From Spodoptera frugiperda (lineage: Eukaryota; Arthropoda; Insecta; Lepidoptera; Noctuidae): a DNA stretch of 64,000 nt. Both the position numbers and the translations under genes were made by a program. The notes under the pieces were generated by a model. That model made no database searches. It had not been told where the DNA came from and saw nothing but the letters and a program-made list of their open reading frames with translations. Where the stretch lies: positions 14,081,251-14,145,250 of the forward strand of contig NC_064226.1 of assembly GCF_023101765.2 (NCBI RefSeq). The letters are read 5' to 3'. Below are positions 22,549-34,905 of the stretch, one piece after another (within the stretch, counting starts at the first letter, position 1; each line of letters begins with the position of its first letter).

Positions 22549-25500
22549 ATTACATAATATAATATTAGTTACTTTACTATGAGTATTATACAAGAACATG
22601 CTACCGATTTGTGCATTTCTTTAAGAAGATACGATTACTAACTATTATTAGTAACCTTACTTAAGATTTTCATTATAATGACTGTATATACCAGTACCAG
22701 TATTTAAATATGGCGCCAGTCAAAATCTAACAAGTTACTTGTATATTGTTTTAAGGTTTAATAACATAATCACGATTAGTATTTGAATGCAATTTCAGAC
22801 TTTGCCATTTGACATTATAAAATGTTGATTTAAGCCCGCATATAATTTAATTACAGAACCATTCGTTTTGCAGTTAAGTTTTATTATGTGTTCAAGTACA
22901 TAAGGTTTACGATCGAATATAAAGATAAAACTTTCGATTTCCATCAGTCTTTATTGCTAGATAAACCTTTGAGGTGGCACTTGGTTAAATAATGTAGTTA
23001 CTTTTTAAGAATGTTTAAAAATATTCATGACGTAGCATTCATCGTTCATCAGCATCAATAATTATCTCGATTTTGTACATTGCTGGAGATGGGTCTATAC
23101 ACTAAAACGTAACATTCACTTCATACCTAATTATAACAAAATATCTGTGTAAATCCCTATAGAAATAAATGGTGACAATAGAAATTATCACCACAGTGAA
23201 GCTGAGAAGATATCACAAACATGATATCAGTACGTGATAATCACAAAGAGATTTGATTCAGACGCCTGTCTCAGGATTCGAAGCCCAACCTTTTGATACC
23301 GAGTTCAGAAACCTAAGCAGAAACAACTAGTTTGAAGGATAACTTCCAACAAATGTTTACCACATACATTTGTCAATGCAATACAAGGAGTTGCCAGAAA
23401 TATTAATTAGTTAAACATCCACGAATAGGTGATGTGTAAACATTAATTTTAGGTCAAAGTCGCGCGTGGTTCCTCTCAGCGACGCCAGCGCCGGCGCCGA
23501 CGTGAGACGTGTTCTTATCAATATTCATTGGAACTGCTGCAGTTCGGGATAACTGCGGAAATATTTACATATTTGTGTTTAGAGTCTCAAGTTTCTTGTA
23601 AAACGTTTCTATAAATGAATAAGTTCCTATAATTTAGTTTCAGGTTTTTTATTTTATGAGAAAAATGGCGACTGTATTATTAAAGACAAGTAGCTGTGAG
23701 CGTACCAAAAAAAATCTATTAGTTCTTTATTCGAGTTTAGTAACACTTACGAAGTATCAATGACAATCTATGGAATCAATTATTTTAATACAGATTTTCA
23801 CAATTTCTACTAACTAAAACGATATTTTCCCTTAGGTTAGAGAGAGAGACTTCTTTATTCTTGAACATTTATTTTTATAGACCATTGAAGGATACTTCAG
23901 TTAGTTTGGATCGAAAAAATCCTTGTTTAATTGGATGTGATATAAAATAACAAATAATAATTATTATTTATTAATAATACAGGTAATAAACATGAACTTG
24001 AATTCTTCAGAGAATTATAATTATACAAACATCTATTTATAAGTTTATCTAACGGATATAACCTACATATTATTGGTTTTGTGGCGTCTGGCTAACTCGG
24101 AATTCAGTATTTCCTTGTTAGTCTGAGAATGACCTGATTCATAATTTGTATTAATGAGGAAAACTTGAATATTTATTATTATTAGTTGGACTTTGTAGTT
24201 TGGGATCAATGGAATTTATTTTTAATGGAACGCTTAGGCATGATTAGCTTTAAAAGGAAGCAGGGACGGCCCCTTTGGTTTTATCTTATAGTAGTGGTCG
24301 GTTATGGACGCTGAGTCAGGAATTTATAGAATTACTGACGATAAGCTTATTCTCATTATGGACATTGTATTTTTAGTGTTTTAGGCTCCATTTGTTTTAT
24401 CTTGGTCTATAGGAAATTCAAACCTTTTATAATAATAATCCTTTTATAATTTCAAATGTAGTCGTTTTGTGTGACCTATTTATTGTTTCATTGGTGTAGC
24501 AGTTACTAGTACCTATAAGTACGACAATTAAATATGAAAATCTCAATTCTACTAGTTAGAACGAAATATCTACGAATGCTAATGGAACTTCTGCTCTCAG
24601 AAGTCTATGTATATCAGAATAGCTCACGAAACGATCTTGTGAATGAAACCATATATTACACAAAATTGCATTCAAACATCAATTGATCGTGTATGTTATC
24701 AGCCGAACATGAATCCAAAATTATTAGCATTTGCTCTAAATGTACGAAATAGGTCAATGTCCGACTACTCAAACACAATTTATTAGTTCCACCTGCCTCC
24801 TATTGAGATCATGGCGATACAGAACTGTGTGAGTAATTTATTGTTATGTTTAAACCAAATATTTTGACAAACGATCACCATTACACTATATTATGTAACA
24901 TTTCGAAGGCAAATGGTATGAAGGTACCTATTTGTTACTTTTCAAGTGATCCCCCATTGGCGGCGCCGATTGTTTACCGTCAGGTGATCCTATGGTGACT
25001 CATGACAACTGACAGATGATAGAAGTCGCACATAGACGTACAAATCAACGAATGACGTCATAAATTCTACGTCGCATATATGAAGCTTACATGCGAATAA
25101 GCATGGATAGAAAATCCCAACGAACTAACAATTGGGCAGAAAACCAGTCAGACACGATCACCTCGCCTGGTCGGAGGATCCTCCTTTTCTTAGGGAGCTT
25201 TAGTCTCTTTTCCCTATAATCCATCTGCTCGCCTGTCGGTTTAAACCATAAAAACAGCAGAAGAGGTGCATAAGTTCACAGCTAAAATGTATTTCAATAT
25301 AATATATTGACCTACATGTATGTAGAAAGAGTATAATTTATCGGGTACAATGACTGAGAATTTTACAAAATGTTGCTCTTCTAGGAATCGCTAGGTGGCA
25401 AATAGAGAGGGGCATGGTTTGTAACGTCACACGCTCTCTGTAAAGTCTCACGCATTGTGTTAAAGGGAATTCCAATAATGACATGTCCTCTTTGCATTTA

Positions 25501-26761
25501 CTTTGTGGTATAGTCCCATGGGCTTACACAACCACCATAACCGCGAGAAGAGTAGAGACGGTGACTATTTTTTTCCTTCTCAACCATTCATCATATCACA
25601 TAGATATTAGAAATCATATTTTGGCACATCGCAGACGGTTAAAAAAACTGCCCAACCAAACGACCGTTGCGACAACTGGACCGTGTATTGCAAAGCTTTA
25701 ACTTACCTACGCACTCCGGCGCACGTAGCCATACAAATACTTCAAACAAAATCTTAATTTTCTAATAAGCTAAGTTCAGTTATCACTTGACTGTTAGTTT
25801 TATGATAAACCACTGTTTAACTCGAAAGGTTATGACAATGTTAATTGTGTATTATGTAAGTGTCTGTCTGTCTGTCTGTTTATGTTATCTACGTAGTAAT
25901 GTTTCGAGAAAGTATTTATTGGTATTGTAAAAGGGGAAAGCTTTTAAATGAGAACAATCAATGTTTTGAACTGTTTTTTAGTTACTTTGTTTACTTTTAA
26001 TCACAGAATAGATAAGTCTCTTTCTTTTATCCATGCTTTTAATTATTATGTTTTTCAGTTTACTCACGTAATTATTTGACGATGAACTCGACTAGTTTCA
26101 ATTTAATTAAGCAGCTTTCCGCGACACACGAAAACATAATGGTACAATATTGTACTCCGTCAAAAGTAAACATACATTTTCAACTACATATTACATTATG
26201 GAGTAAATAAAATCTTTCCTCTTCATAAGTTAATGTTTGTTTACAATTTAACAATTGCTCTTTGTTGTGGTACCTAAGTGTAATTCAAATTAAATTTGGA
26301 AAGATTTTTAAATACAAAATTTGCATTGATTTCGACACTAATTTAAAAATGTCTTTGACTCTATATCTCTCTTCTCTTTGTACATAAAACTTAAAGTGCG
26401 TAGTTATTAAATTTTAGAGATAGTTACCGTATGCGGCGTCTCAAATATTATTAGAATGCATATTTGTGATGACTAGGTAAATAGATAAGCTTACGAAAAC
26501 AATACACAAATACACACTGTCATTATGTACTCGATGTACTGAGGATATTATAAATATGATTTATCTCTTTGTCCTTGAATCTTATTGCAAGTTAGAACGG
26601 GTAAGCAGAAACATAGAGTATGTTTTTCCAATTCCATTATACTTCACATCACACTTATGTATTCTCAGTTAATTTTACTCTTATATCATTTGTGTTACCT
26701 ATTTTAGAATGAGTTTATTACCGAAACTTTCATTTAAATTCTTAAATCGATTCAATTTCAA
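22549..26761. other. No gene seen
   Basis: AT-rich sequence. The only compositional exception is a CpG-rich patch at 23455-23560 (listed). The frame near 25483-25701 has no recognised motif. Confidence 0.45.
23455..23560. other. CpG-rich patch
   Basis: About 100 bp with CGCGCG and GGCGCCGGCGCTGGCGTC-like words in otherwise AT-rich DNA. On the minus strand an ATG opens a frame of only 24 codons (MNIDKNTSHVGAGAGVAER...). It could be a promoter or 5' UTR remnant; nothing else supports a gene. Confidence 0.3.
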
Positions 26762-26958
26762 GACTGCACGGTTGGCTCAGTGGCTGGACAACTGGTTGCA
26801 ATTGCAGCGAGTTCGATTCCCGCAAGGAGCTACTCTTTGTATGATCCTCAAATTGTTGTTCCGGGTCTGTGTGTCATGTGTATGTGAACTTGATGTTTGT
26901 AAACGATCCCACGACACAGGAGTTAATCCTAAAGTGAGGCAACGTGTATAAAAAAAAG
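26762..26958 (+). mobile_element. tRNA-derived SINE (type 1)
   Basis: A tRNA-like head carries an A box (TGGCTCAGTGG at 26773) and a B box (GTTCGATTCC at 26811) about 38 bp apart, as in RNA polymerase III promoters. A unique body ('GTTGTTCCGGGTCTGTGTGT' ... 'CACGACACAGGAGTTAATCC') and a short A-run follow. A related tail without head is at 57390-57512. The head has extra bases and would not fold as a functional tRNA. Confidence 0.85.
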
Positions 26959-27506
26959 GTTATTAACTTCTATTAGGATTCAACGTTTAACCAAATTCGC
27001 AACTAAAATGCACAGAAAATGCTTGAAAGCCAGAAAAACAATAATAAGAAACGTTGAATTAATAACACACAATGTACCTGTATTGTGACGTAGCACTACG
27101 TACTACGATATATGCTAAAAATATCTCAATGTAAATGACAAATACACACAGCAAGAATATCTGTAAATCGTACAAATATTTTTGTATGCAGAAGCTGCGT
27201 GACTGAGACAACGCCTCCTGTGAAGGTCATTCCGCGTAGCAACCGTTTCGATTGAACTAATTAGTCAGCTAATGACATCATGTGATTTCACGGGTACTCC
27301 TATATTTGTTTTAAAAGCTAGCAGGACTTTTAATTATGATGTAATAATACATTAGAATTTCATTATTTCTTTTGCTACAGGTACATACCATAGTGATACC
27401 ATACATTGTTGTATATCTGTCACTTTCTTTAGTCAAAACTTACTGAGAATATGTTTTCTCAATAATATTTAGATATGACAAGAAAATGCTTAGTTTATGG
27501 AATAAA

Positions 27507-27607
27507 GGGCAAGCGAGTAGATGGGTCATCTGATGGTAAGCAATCTGCGCCGCCCATGGACATCGGACGCAACGCCAGTGGAATCATAGGTGCGTTGCCG
27601 CTCTTTA
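27507..27607 (+). repeat. Interspersed repeat family H (CATCTGATGGTAAGCAATC)
   Basis: 'GGGCAAGCGAGTAGATGGGT', 'CTGATGGTAAGCAATCTGCG' and 'CCGCCCATGGACATCGGACG', ending 'GTGCGTTGCCG'. Relatives in the window: 30803, 36132, 56312 and 59121, plus a degraded piece near 58560-58690. It is a common lepidopteran dispersed repeat; its class is not certain. Confidence 0.65.
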
Positions 27608-28486
27608 GCTTAAAAGTTTAAACCTAAAAAAGGTTTAAACCTTTATAATAGGTATTTACTTTCAGTCAATAAAAGTTACATGGCTATAAGAAGGTGACCA
27701 TTTATCCTTAAAGTATTGATTTAATAATAAGTAGCATTGCGGCAACTCTCATTGGCTTCTTTAAAAAAGAAAGTATTGAAAACAAATAATATCTGGACAC
27801 GTGATGCATCACTTTGCAAATGTTTGCGTCATTTTCGTGTGAACTAAACGGTGCTGTACCGTGTTTCGTAGTAACATGTGAAGAGGTTTCGATTAAGATT
27901 TTACATAGAAGTTTGCTCGTAAACTCATTTTAACAAGCATGATACGATCCTTACTAATTTAACGTAAATTATTTACATATGCGTACATTAAAATTAGCAA
28001 AATTGAAACCTTAAATGAAGGTCTCATGAAGTTGCGTCAATATGGATGGTTTGAAGCGATATTTCTCCAAACTTTAGCATAAAATAAACAGTTTTGTTAT
28101 TCTACACTATTTTTAAGTAGTAGTAAGTTTAAATGGAAATTGGTACTTATTATTTACGTCAACCTCTTTTTAATATTAGCAAAAATGCATGAACGTGATG
28201 AAAGCTAAAGAAGTACGTAAGTACGTACGTAACAATCGTATCATGTGACGCTTTATAATTTCTGCTTAAGTGCACAACTGCAAACACATAAACATATCTA
28301 ATATAGAATATGACAGACAAGCGAAACCACAAACTATAGTAGGTACAAATGTCAATAAAAACCATGATAGGAAACTTCCTTGTTTAAAAATAAATGTTCC
28401 CGAGGTCACTGCTATCAATAAGGAAAACCAATTGTTTGGTAAAATAACTCCTTTACTTCCACATAGAAACAATGATGTACCAGTAC
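27608..28486. other. No confident gene; short open frame abutting a MITE
   Basis: AT-rich. A hairpin (TTTAAACC / GGTTTAAA) lies at about 27615-27640. A 73-codon frame at 28270-28488 opens without an ATG directly after a stop and runs up to the MITE at 28487. It is discussed as a finding rather than called as a gene. Confidence 0.4.
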
Positions 28487-28622
28487 CCTTAGTATGAGTT
28501 TGATTTACGTTGAACGAAAACGAAATGAGACCGCGGTTGGCGCTCTGATTGGCCGGTGTGAAAAAACCAACCAATCAGAGCACTAGCGCGCGCTCGCGTT
28601 TCGTCTCCAACTCGTACTAAGG
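28487..28622. mobile_element. Foldback MITE (CCTTAGTA...TACTAAGG)
   Basis: A 136-bp element with inverted ends CCTTAGTATGAGTT / AACTCGTACTAAGG. Internal complementary arms are GCTCTGATTGG and CCAATCAGAGC. It also contains 'GAACGAAAACGAAATGAGAC' and 'GAGACGAAACGCGAGC' in opposite orientations. A truncated relative is at 29555-29680 and a small piece near 58607-58650. Confidence 0.75.
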
Positions 28623-29554
28623 ATACTGATATCAAGGAGGTGGCTGATGTAAAGACTAGGAAGTAGTTTTGGGATTTTGAAACCGAAGCATAAACCGTAA
28701 TCTGATTTGGCTTATCAACTAGGAAGGAGTTACTCGTATTTAGTGATTTTCATCAGTACCTTGTAAGTAAGTTGTTCTTCCGTGTAATTTCCAACAGACT
28801 GAATTGATATAATCATTTCAAGAAAAGAGTTTATTCCCCTTTTTGAAGGCCGGTAAACGTTATTTCAATTGAAAGAAAGGCCCCAAGCACTTTTCGTGAA
28901 AACTATTTAACAAAATGCGTTCGGTTTGAAGCTAATATAAAAGGTAACAAAGGAAAAGTTTCCAAGCTTCAGCAAAAATAATATAAGACTTAATTCAGGA
29001 TTTTCTCTGCGTTGCACCACACACACCTAAAATGCATCGTAATTGCAACAGACACACGAACTAAAAACAAATATTTAAGTACGGTATCATAAAAACTGTC
29101 AGGATTTACCTTATTTGGATTACTAATATTTATTAATAAGTACTTTGTAAATGAGTAAACTTTGACATTAGTGACAAGGACGTTTCTATAGGTAACTCCC
29201 GATAGTCTGGAATCTACCCTTTAAATAACAATCCATTATCAAACTACTACAACAGAAGAAATAAGCAATCGACAGAACAAACAATGGTAAATAAATAATT
29301 AATCAATTTATTGTTATCAGTAGAATTCCCCGTTGCTAAGTTACCTTGTTACCATTGTTATGATAACACCACCAGTGCCGACTTTGATAACAAATACTAA
29401 TAACATCAATAACGTAACTTTAATCAAACAATTTATAGTACAAGTTGATATTATATAACTTTAAGTAAATGTCCTTAGTTAAAGCGTATTTCCTTATTAT
29501 TTTTCCTTTCACATCAGTACCTAGCATTTTATGAAGTGATTTTCGAATCTGTAG
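28623..29554. other. No gene seen
   Basis: AT-rich spacer between two copies of the same MITE family; no exon signal. Confidence 0.5.
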
Positions 29555-29680
29555 CCTTAGAACGAGTTTGCTTTACGTTTAACAAGAACGAAACGAGACC
29601 GCGTTCCGTGCTGAAATTGGCCGGCTGTAATGAAACAACCAATCAGAGCACCGAATGCGGTCTCGTTTCGAAACCCTCTG
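29555..29680. mobile_element. Second copy of the CCTTAG MITE, right end lost
   Basis: Starts CCTTAGAACGAGTTTGCTTT. It has a perfect 14-bp inverted repeat, CGAAACGAGACCGC (29589-29602) against GCGGTCTCGTTTCG (29657-29670), around 'ATTGGCCGG' and 'CCAATCAGAGC'. The expected TACTAAGG terminus is not found. The open frame over it is not a gene. Confidence 0.7.
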
Positions 29681-30802
29681 AAAGCTATGCGCTACGTTTT
29701 CTTCTGACTACGAAGGCAAAGCTAGGGTAACCGCAAGTCCTTCTGCTTTCCGAGTGTATTTCCTTTTTGATTTACGAGGGTTTCAAAAAGGAGATATTTT
29801 TGTCTGTTATCCGAATATAAACTCAACATTTAATGTTGCAATATTTAATAATAGTACTGGCAAATCAATATTGAACCAGACAGCTTTTTGCTCAACTGTT
29901 GCGCTTTTAACTAACGAGGTAGGTATTATTAGATGGGCTTACTGCTAATAATGACTCTGTTAAGCGCTAATAGGATTTTCAATGAATTATTTATTACACC
30001 ATATGAACATGTGTTACAACATGACATGAAATTTTGGAGGACTAGAAATTCGCTAGAACATTTTTATGAGGTGGGAAATCCTTGATGTAATCATATTTTT
30101 GTGGTCTATTATATGTTTGTTGTGAAATATATCTTATATTGTGTTTAAACATTAGACTGATACTTCACTATTTGATCTTTAACTATGGGATATTAGGGAA
30201 TTTACATGAATTTTTTTTATGAAAAAACATTGAGTGTTTAAAGAAAACTGAAAGGAGTTCCCTGGGGTGTATTTTGGGGCCTTTGTATTTTTAATCGATT
30301 GTTGTCGGTAAGTTAATTATTGTTAAAGTGTTTTATCATCATTAGTAGTCTGTTATCCCCACCAAAGATGTTCTTGTGATTAGATTATTTTCGTCTACAA
30401 TTCCTTGATAGCAGAACAACTACCAGATCAGCATTAAACATAACTTTATTACTTTCTCCATTATAAATCATAGATGTCTAGGCATGAAAACCACGTGGGT
30501 CTATTATTAATGGTGTCTATATATAAACAAGTATTTCTGTCCGTCGGTGAGTCGGTCACGTCTGACACTGGTCATATGACGGTGTCACGAGGTGTGTTCG
30601 AAATGGCACAATGGATGTAAACTTGTAAGTACTGCTAGTTATAATAAACAGTTCGTGTGTATGTCTGTGTGGCGTGTGATTGTAAAAAGTGATTGTAGAG
30701 AAAATGTTATTTAGGGATTGTTTTTTGTAGTCATGTACAACTCGTAGTAATGCTTTATGTGTTATTGTCTGTCGTTTGAATATCCATTTTTATGGTATAC
30801 GT
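29681..30802. other. No gene seen
   Basis: AT-rich. A frame at 29754-29948 has no motif or splice support. Confidence 0.5.
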
Positions 30803-30898
30803 CGGTAAATGACCAGACAGGTTACTCTGATGATAAGCAATCGGCGCCGCCCATGGACACCCGAAACACCAGAGGTGTGCCGGCCTTTTGCCAGCAAT
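30803..30898 (+). repeat. Family H repeat copy
   Basis: 'GATGATAAGCAATCGGCGCC' and 'GCCCATGGACACCCGAAACA', ending 'GCCGGCCTTTTG'. It is truncated relative to the copy at 56312. Confidence 0.65.
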
Positions 30899-30944
30899 AG
30901 TCACGAAATAAAATTAGTATGTGTTTATTACGATTACGTGTAGG

Positions 30945-30980
30945 TCTGAAGGGGTAAACACTTCTGTTTACCCCTTCAGA
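30945..30980. repeat. Perfect 16-bp hairpin with CTTC loop
   Basis: TCTGAAGGGGTAAACA (30945-30960) pairs perfectly with TGTTTACCCCTTCAGA (30965-30980) across a 4-nt loop. It does not extend further. The arm resembles the 'CCCCTTCAGGGATTAAAG' end of the SINEs in this window, which may hint at its origin. Confidence 0.85.
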
Positions 30981-32054
30981 AGATACATAAGATCACAGCC
31001 TTTTAACATCACACTACAAGATGTATATTTAGGAGAGTATAAACACAAAATTGTAAACAAGATCAAGATCTTTTGGTATCAATATTGACTTAAGTGAAGA
31101 TTTGCTTCACTTATGCACTTATAATAAGGATGTTTACCTGTTTGTATACAAATAAACAATAAATGGTAAGTGTAATGTCGAATATTCCTCAAAAAAATTC
31201 AATGAACTATTGAATTTTTTATTTATTTATTAAAAGGTACATGTTAAAACTGATTAACTAGTGTACAGTTCAACAAAACTATATACCTAGTTTGTCTGTT
31301 GGATCAATAAGGTATGAATACCTGTATTATATAAAATGACTCAGACAGACAGACACGGATGAATTTGTATAAAATTATTCTGATTCGTCCTCTACTAGTT
31401 CAAGAACACGTAGTATAAAGATTGAATACCGAATCATTAGATTGTGGATTTTGATAAGTATATGTATTGCGGATTATTGTTTGTTTAGGTATCAAAATGT
31501 ACATATTTATCCAATGGAAAATAAAAATGTGGAGTATAGGACCAGAATACGTTAAAAACTTCAGTAGAGAAATACTAAAGAATTATAGAGAAAAATATCG
31601 ATCGATACTAGATATTACATTTTTTTTTATAATAAAAAAATTGTTTTGCTCATAAGAATAAGCACTAAATAATTATAAAATATTAATACTATGAATAAGA
31701 AATCAATAAAAGTTCAACGACATAAACAAGTAATTTCACAAAAGCCGTTGAAAAAAGTAAAAACGGTTTATAGTTTTCTCACATAATGATTGTCGCGTGC
31801 CAAAACCAGTTTGTTCACAAATCATGTGAGCTTGTTTTTTGAAGAAAAAACACGAGATTTTTTGGCGATCCGCATGTAAACATGAATGGATTGAATGGCA
31901 TGTCCTCTTCACTCCGAATCTCCGATTCATATTACATTGGTACTTTATACTTATTATTATTTATATTCTTCTGAAAGGATAATGTTGCCAAAAATATGTA
32001 CGAGAATATTATTTTACGAACATTCGAGAATAGTATTTCTATTTTATATCTATA
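30981..32054. other. No gene seen
   Basis: AT-rich with long A/T runs. A short stem (AAGTGAAG / CTTCACTT) lies near 31095-31115. No exon signal. Confidence 0.5.
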
Positions 32055-32288
32055 GACTGCCTCGTTGGCCGAGTGGTTACAAGTGCGACTGCCGGACAAG
32101 GGGTCTCGGGGTGTCTCGGGTTCGATTCCCGGGTCGGGTTACTGGGTTTTTTTCGGTTTTTCGAAAATTTCTCAGTGGCAGCAGTTTGGAAATGTGCCCG
32201 GTATATGGCAATAGGGATCATTATGTGCCATAATGTGCTCCTCTGCCTACCCCTTCAGGGATTAAAGGAGTGACGTTATAAAAAAAAT
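32055..32288 (+). mobile_element. tRNA-derived SINE (type 2), near full length
   Basis: The head GACTGCCTCGTTGGCCGAGT contains the A box (32066-32076) and the B box is GGTTCGATTCC (32119-32129). The body includes 'GTGCCCGGTATATGGCAATA' and 'CCTCTGCCTACCCCTTCAGG', with an A-rich 3' end. Between the boxes 'GTCTCGGG' is partly duplicated, lengthening the head. Relatives: 34675 (+), 46757 (-) and the tail at 19837 (-). Confidence 0.9.
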
Positions 32289-32704
32289 ATGTATTTCTAT
32301 TTTGTTATTTAATGTGTTTCAGACTTTTTACTTACGAGACATTAGTCAGATACGAGTCATGAATTATGTTTTTACACGTGTAGATAGATGTATGCGTATT
32401 TTTTTGGAAATAGATCAAAATCATATCAAATACTCGTACTCATTCGTAACCAAGTTTTCTAGAAAATCGATAAAATTTGCAAAAGATTCATGTGTAACAA
32501 AACATAGTCATGAGTGATTGAATATGGGAAAATTTGAATTTTGATAAGGTATTTAGAAATGTCATAGAATGCTAAATCTCTTGATTGACGACACGCAACG
32601 TAGATACGTTGTTTACAACATAATATTAGGTTTGTTTTCCAAAGCAATACCGTACATAAGAAGATTCAGTAAACCCAACTATTTGGTAGGCTGATAAAAA
32701 AATA
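32289..32704. other. No gene seen
   Basis: AT-rich; overlapping short frames on both strands have no supporting features. Confidence 0.5.
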
Positions 32705-32925
32705 ATGATTCAGGATATAAATCTCCCGATAGATTTCGATCACGGTGGCCAGTCTGTCTATCTAAATTAGCCTACTACGCAGGAGATATTATAGTGCACA
32801 AGTGTGTGCGCAAACACAGGTGCACTCTCTGTTCCCTTATTCTCTGAACCTAATAGGACGGCGGACCGACACGACCGGAGAGAGGTCTGCTTTACCTGCT
32901 TTCCGAGACACGGGACTGAAATACT
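32705..32925. repeat. Interspersed repeat (GATATTATAGTGCACAA type)
   Basis: Second copy of the family at 21800-22015. It shares 'GATTTCGATCACGGTGGCCA', 'GGAGATATTATAGTGCACAA', 'GTGTGTGCGCAAACACAGGT' and a 'CTTTCCGAGACACGGGA' end. Confidence 0.65.
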
Positions 32926-33048
32926 AACTAAAACACACACACCGGACTAATAATGGTCATTTTGCTCAGAAAATGCCTTTATCAGTTATTTTTAAATAAG
33001 CATTCACTTTCCTATAACAATAGGTACTGTCTCAATATCTTTATTTGG

Positions 33049-33165
33049 ACGAAGCGAGGGAGAGTGTCAGACTCTTATTGACTAAAATCCACCCCGTTCC
33101 TACTCCTGCTTTTCGCGCCGGAGCCCCGGTAAACCCGCTAGGTAGTCCGCAGCTCCAGTCTGTCT
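33049..33165 (-). mobile_element. Retroposon family S copy
   Basis: 'GAGTGTCAGACTCTTATTGA', 'CCACCCCGTTCCTACTCCTG', 'GCCGGAGCCCCGGTAAACCC' and 'GTAGTCCGCAGCTCC'. It lacks the T-run and target duplication seen at 13452. Confidence 0.7.
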
Positions 33166-33805
33166 AAGTACCTACTAGTTCTGTAGTGATTACTTCTTTT
33201 GCAACAATCAAAGAAGTATTGGATGAAAAATATTCCACTGTCTATCTATTACGGTTCTACAAAAAGGTTAAGTAGATATTACCTACTTTGATAACGATTG
33301 CAAAAAAAGATTAGCAATGACCTACAAACAATACTAGGCCTTATCCTATACTGAAATGCCTACTATTCAGCGAAAGTGGGTGTGTTTGTTATTTTTACCT
33401 CCTAAACTGCTCACCTGATTTTGATGAGTTTTGTCAGGAATATAGATTGGATCCTTGACCTTGGAGACTATTTATTATAAGCCAGTTTTGGCGAATGCTT
33501 AGTATAAAACATTGTATTGGCGTATTTGCAATCATGTCGCAATTTCACAAGGTCTTAATAGCTGTATTCGCATGTACGGAACCTCGAATTTGTCTTTTGG
33601 AAGTTTTGGAAATACCCTTAGTATAGCATGGATTACCTTGTAAAATGAGGATTTAAATGGGCAGGTGGATCTCTTCATCGACTGATTGTTAAAATTGTTA
33701 TGGTAGTGGCTGTAAAGACGAGGTAGATAAGTACAAGTTTTCAAGTTCGATTATTGGGGCAGGTATTACATACTGTTTTAGAATTATCTTTGACTGATCG
33801 TAGTG
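33166..33805. other. No gene seen
   Basis: AT-rich; 'CTGATTTTGATGAGTTTTGT' near 33416 resembles the inner part of the non-autonomous elements (compare 49500), so an old fragment may lie here. Confidence 0.4.
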
Positions 33806-33975
33806 GTTAGTCAAAGTCAAAGTTTTATTCCAATTAAACGATAAATAGGTAAATACTTTTGAAATGTCCACAAATAAAGAAATAAATAATAGTCTGTGAG
33901 TCTGCCTTTTGTGAAGCTAGGTGCTCGTTTCAAATGGAAAAGAACGAGCAAGAAACTCCATTCGTTACTCTTTTA
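33806..33975 (+). repeat. LINE 3'-tail-like repeat
   Basis: 'AGTCAAAGTCAAAGTTTTAT' ... 'GAACGAGCAAGAAACTCCAT'. I recall both words from 3' untranslated regions of lepidopteran CR1/Zenon-type LINEs. No coding part is attached. Confidence 0.45.
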
Positions 33976-34674
33976 AAATATAAGTATGTTATGTACCTCC
34001 CAACTTATTCCTGTAGTAATAAATAGCGCGATGTTGACTGTCTCATGGCAATAGTATGATTCAGTTTGCAATTTCCAATTGAGTCTGGGATGGTCATTGT
34101 TATTGTTATTTACTATTAGGGTCGGCCCCTTTTACATGACTCAGAATATACTAAGGAAGGATTCACAATATAACTAACTACATGAATGACCAGCTCAATA
34201 ACTTGTTGAATGATATACTTCATAAATAAATAAATACATTTTCCCGTAACCAATGATTATGTTACATTCCAAAGTATTAGGTAATATTTACGTACTTAAC
34301 TTCAGTTTTCCTGTAAACTTTCATTGTAACACCTAATGCTCATTCTTAGAAGATACTAAATAATATTGGTAGGTACTACGACTCATATTGGCAGGTGGGA
34401 CGTAAACATTCCTATAAACATTTCTGACTCATTTTGGTAAAAATAGAATATGTAAGTTATGACTGAATTTAGAAATATTTGCGTAAGTGCAGTTATCTGA
34501 TAGTAATACTTGTGATACATGAATACATGATACATAACATCGCGCCATTCATTTACAAATGGGATAAGCAAGCAGTGCATAATACTCGTAATTGGGTAGA
34601 TGACTAATTTTTATGTATATATTTATTTATATTTATATATTTATTTATTTTTATATATTTATTTATTATAATGT
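33976..34674. other. No gene seen
   Basis: AT-rich; a TTTATATATTTATT-type simple region at about 34610-34670 directly precedes the next SINE. Confidence 0.5.
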
Positions 34675-34905
34675 GACTGTCTCGTTGGCTGAGTGGTCGC
34701 AAGTGTGACTGCCGGGCAACGGTCTCGGGTTCGATTCCCGGGTCGGGTGAAGTATTACGTGCCCGGTATATGGCAATAGGCTCACCACCTATTACATGGG
34801 ACTTACAACATAAATTGTGAAAAGTGGGTGTACATTGTACAGTGGCATTACGTGCCATAATGTGCACCTCTGCCTACCCCTTCGGGGATTAAAGGCGTGA
34901 CGATA
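34675..34905 (+). mobile_element. tRNA-derived SINE (type 2), full length
   Basis: A box TGGCTGAGTGG (34686-34696) and B box GGTTCGATTCC (34728-34738) are in a tRNA-like head. The body is 'GTGCCCGGTATATGGCAATA' ... 'AGTGGCATTACGTGCCATAA' ... 'CCCCTTCGGGGATTAAAGGC'. It includes a middle block (CACCACCTATTACATGGGAC) absent from the copy at 32055. Confidence 0.9.

Noticed and set aside
25858..25880. Short TGTC run
   Set aside because: Only about five units; a chance simple repeat with no element around it.
26762..26835. tRNA gene candidate
   Set aside because: A and B boxes are present but the arms do not fold into a tRNA and the unit continues as a SINE body with an A-rich end.
31895..32273. 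Open frames across the SINE at 32055
   Set aside because: They translate the SINE head and body; tRNA-derived, not coding.
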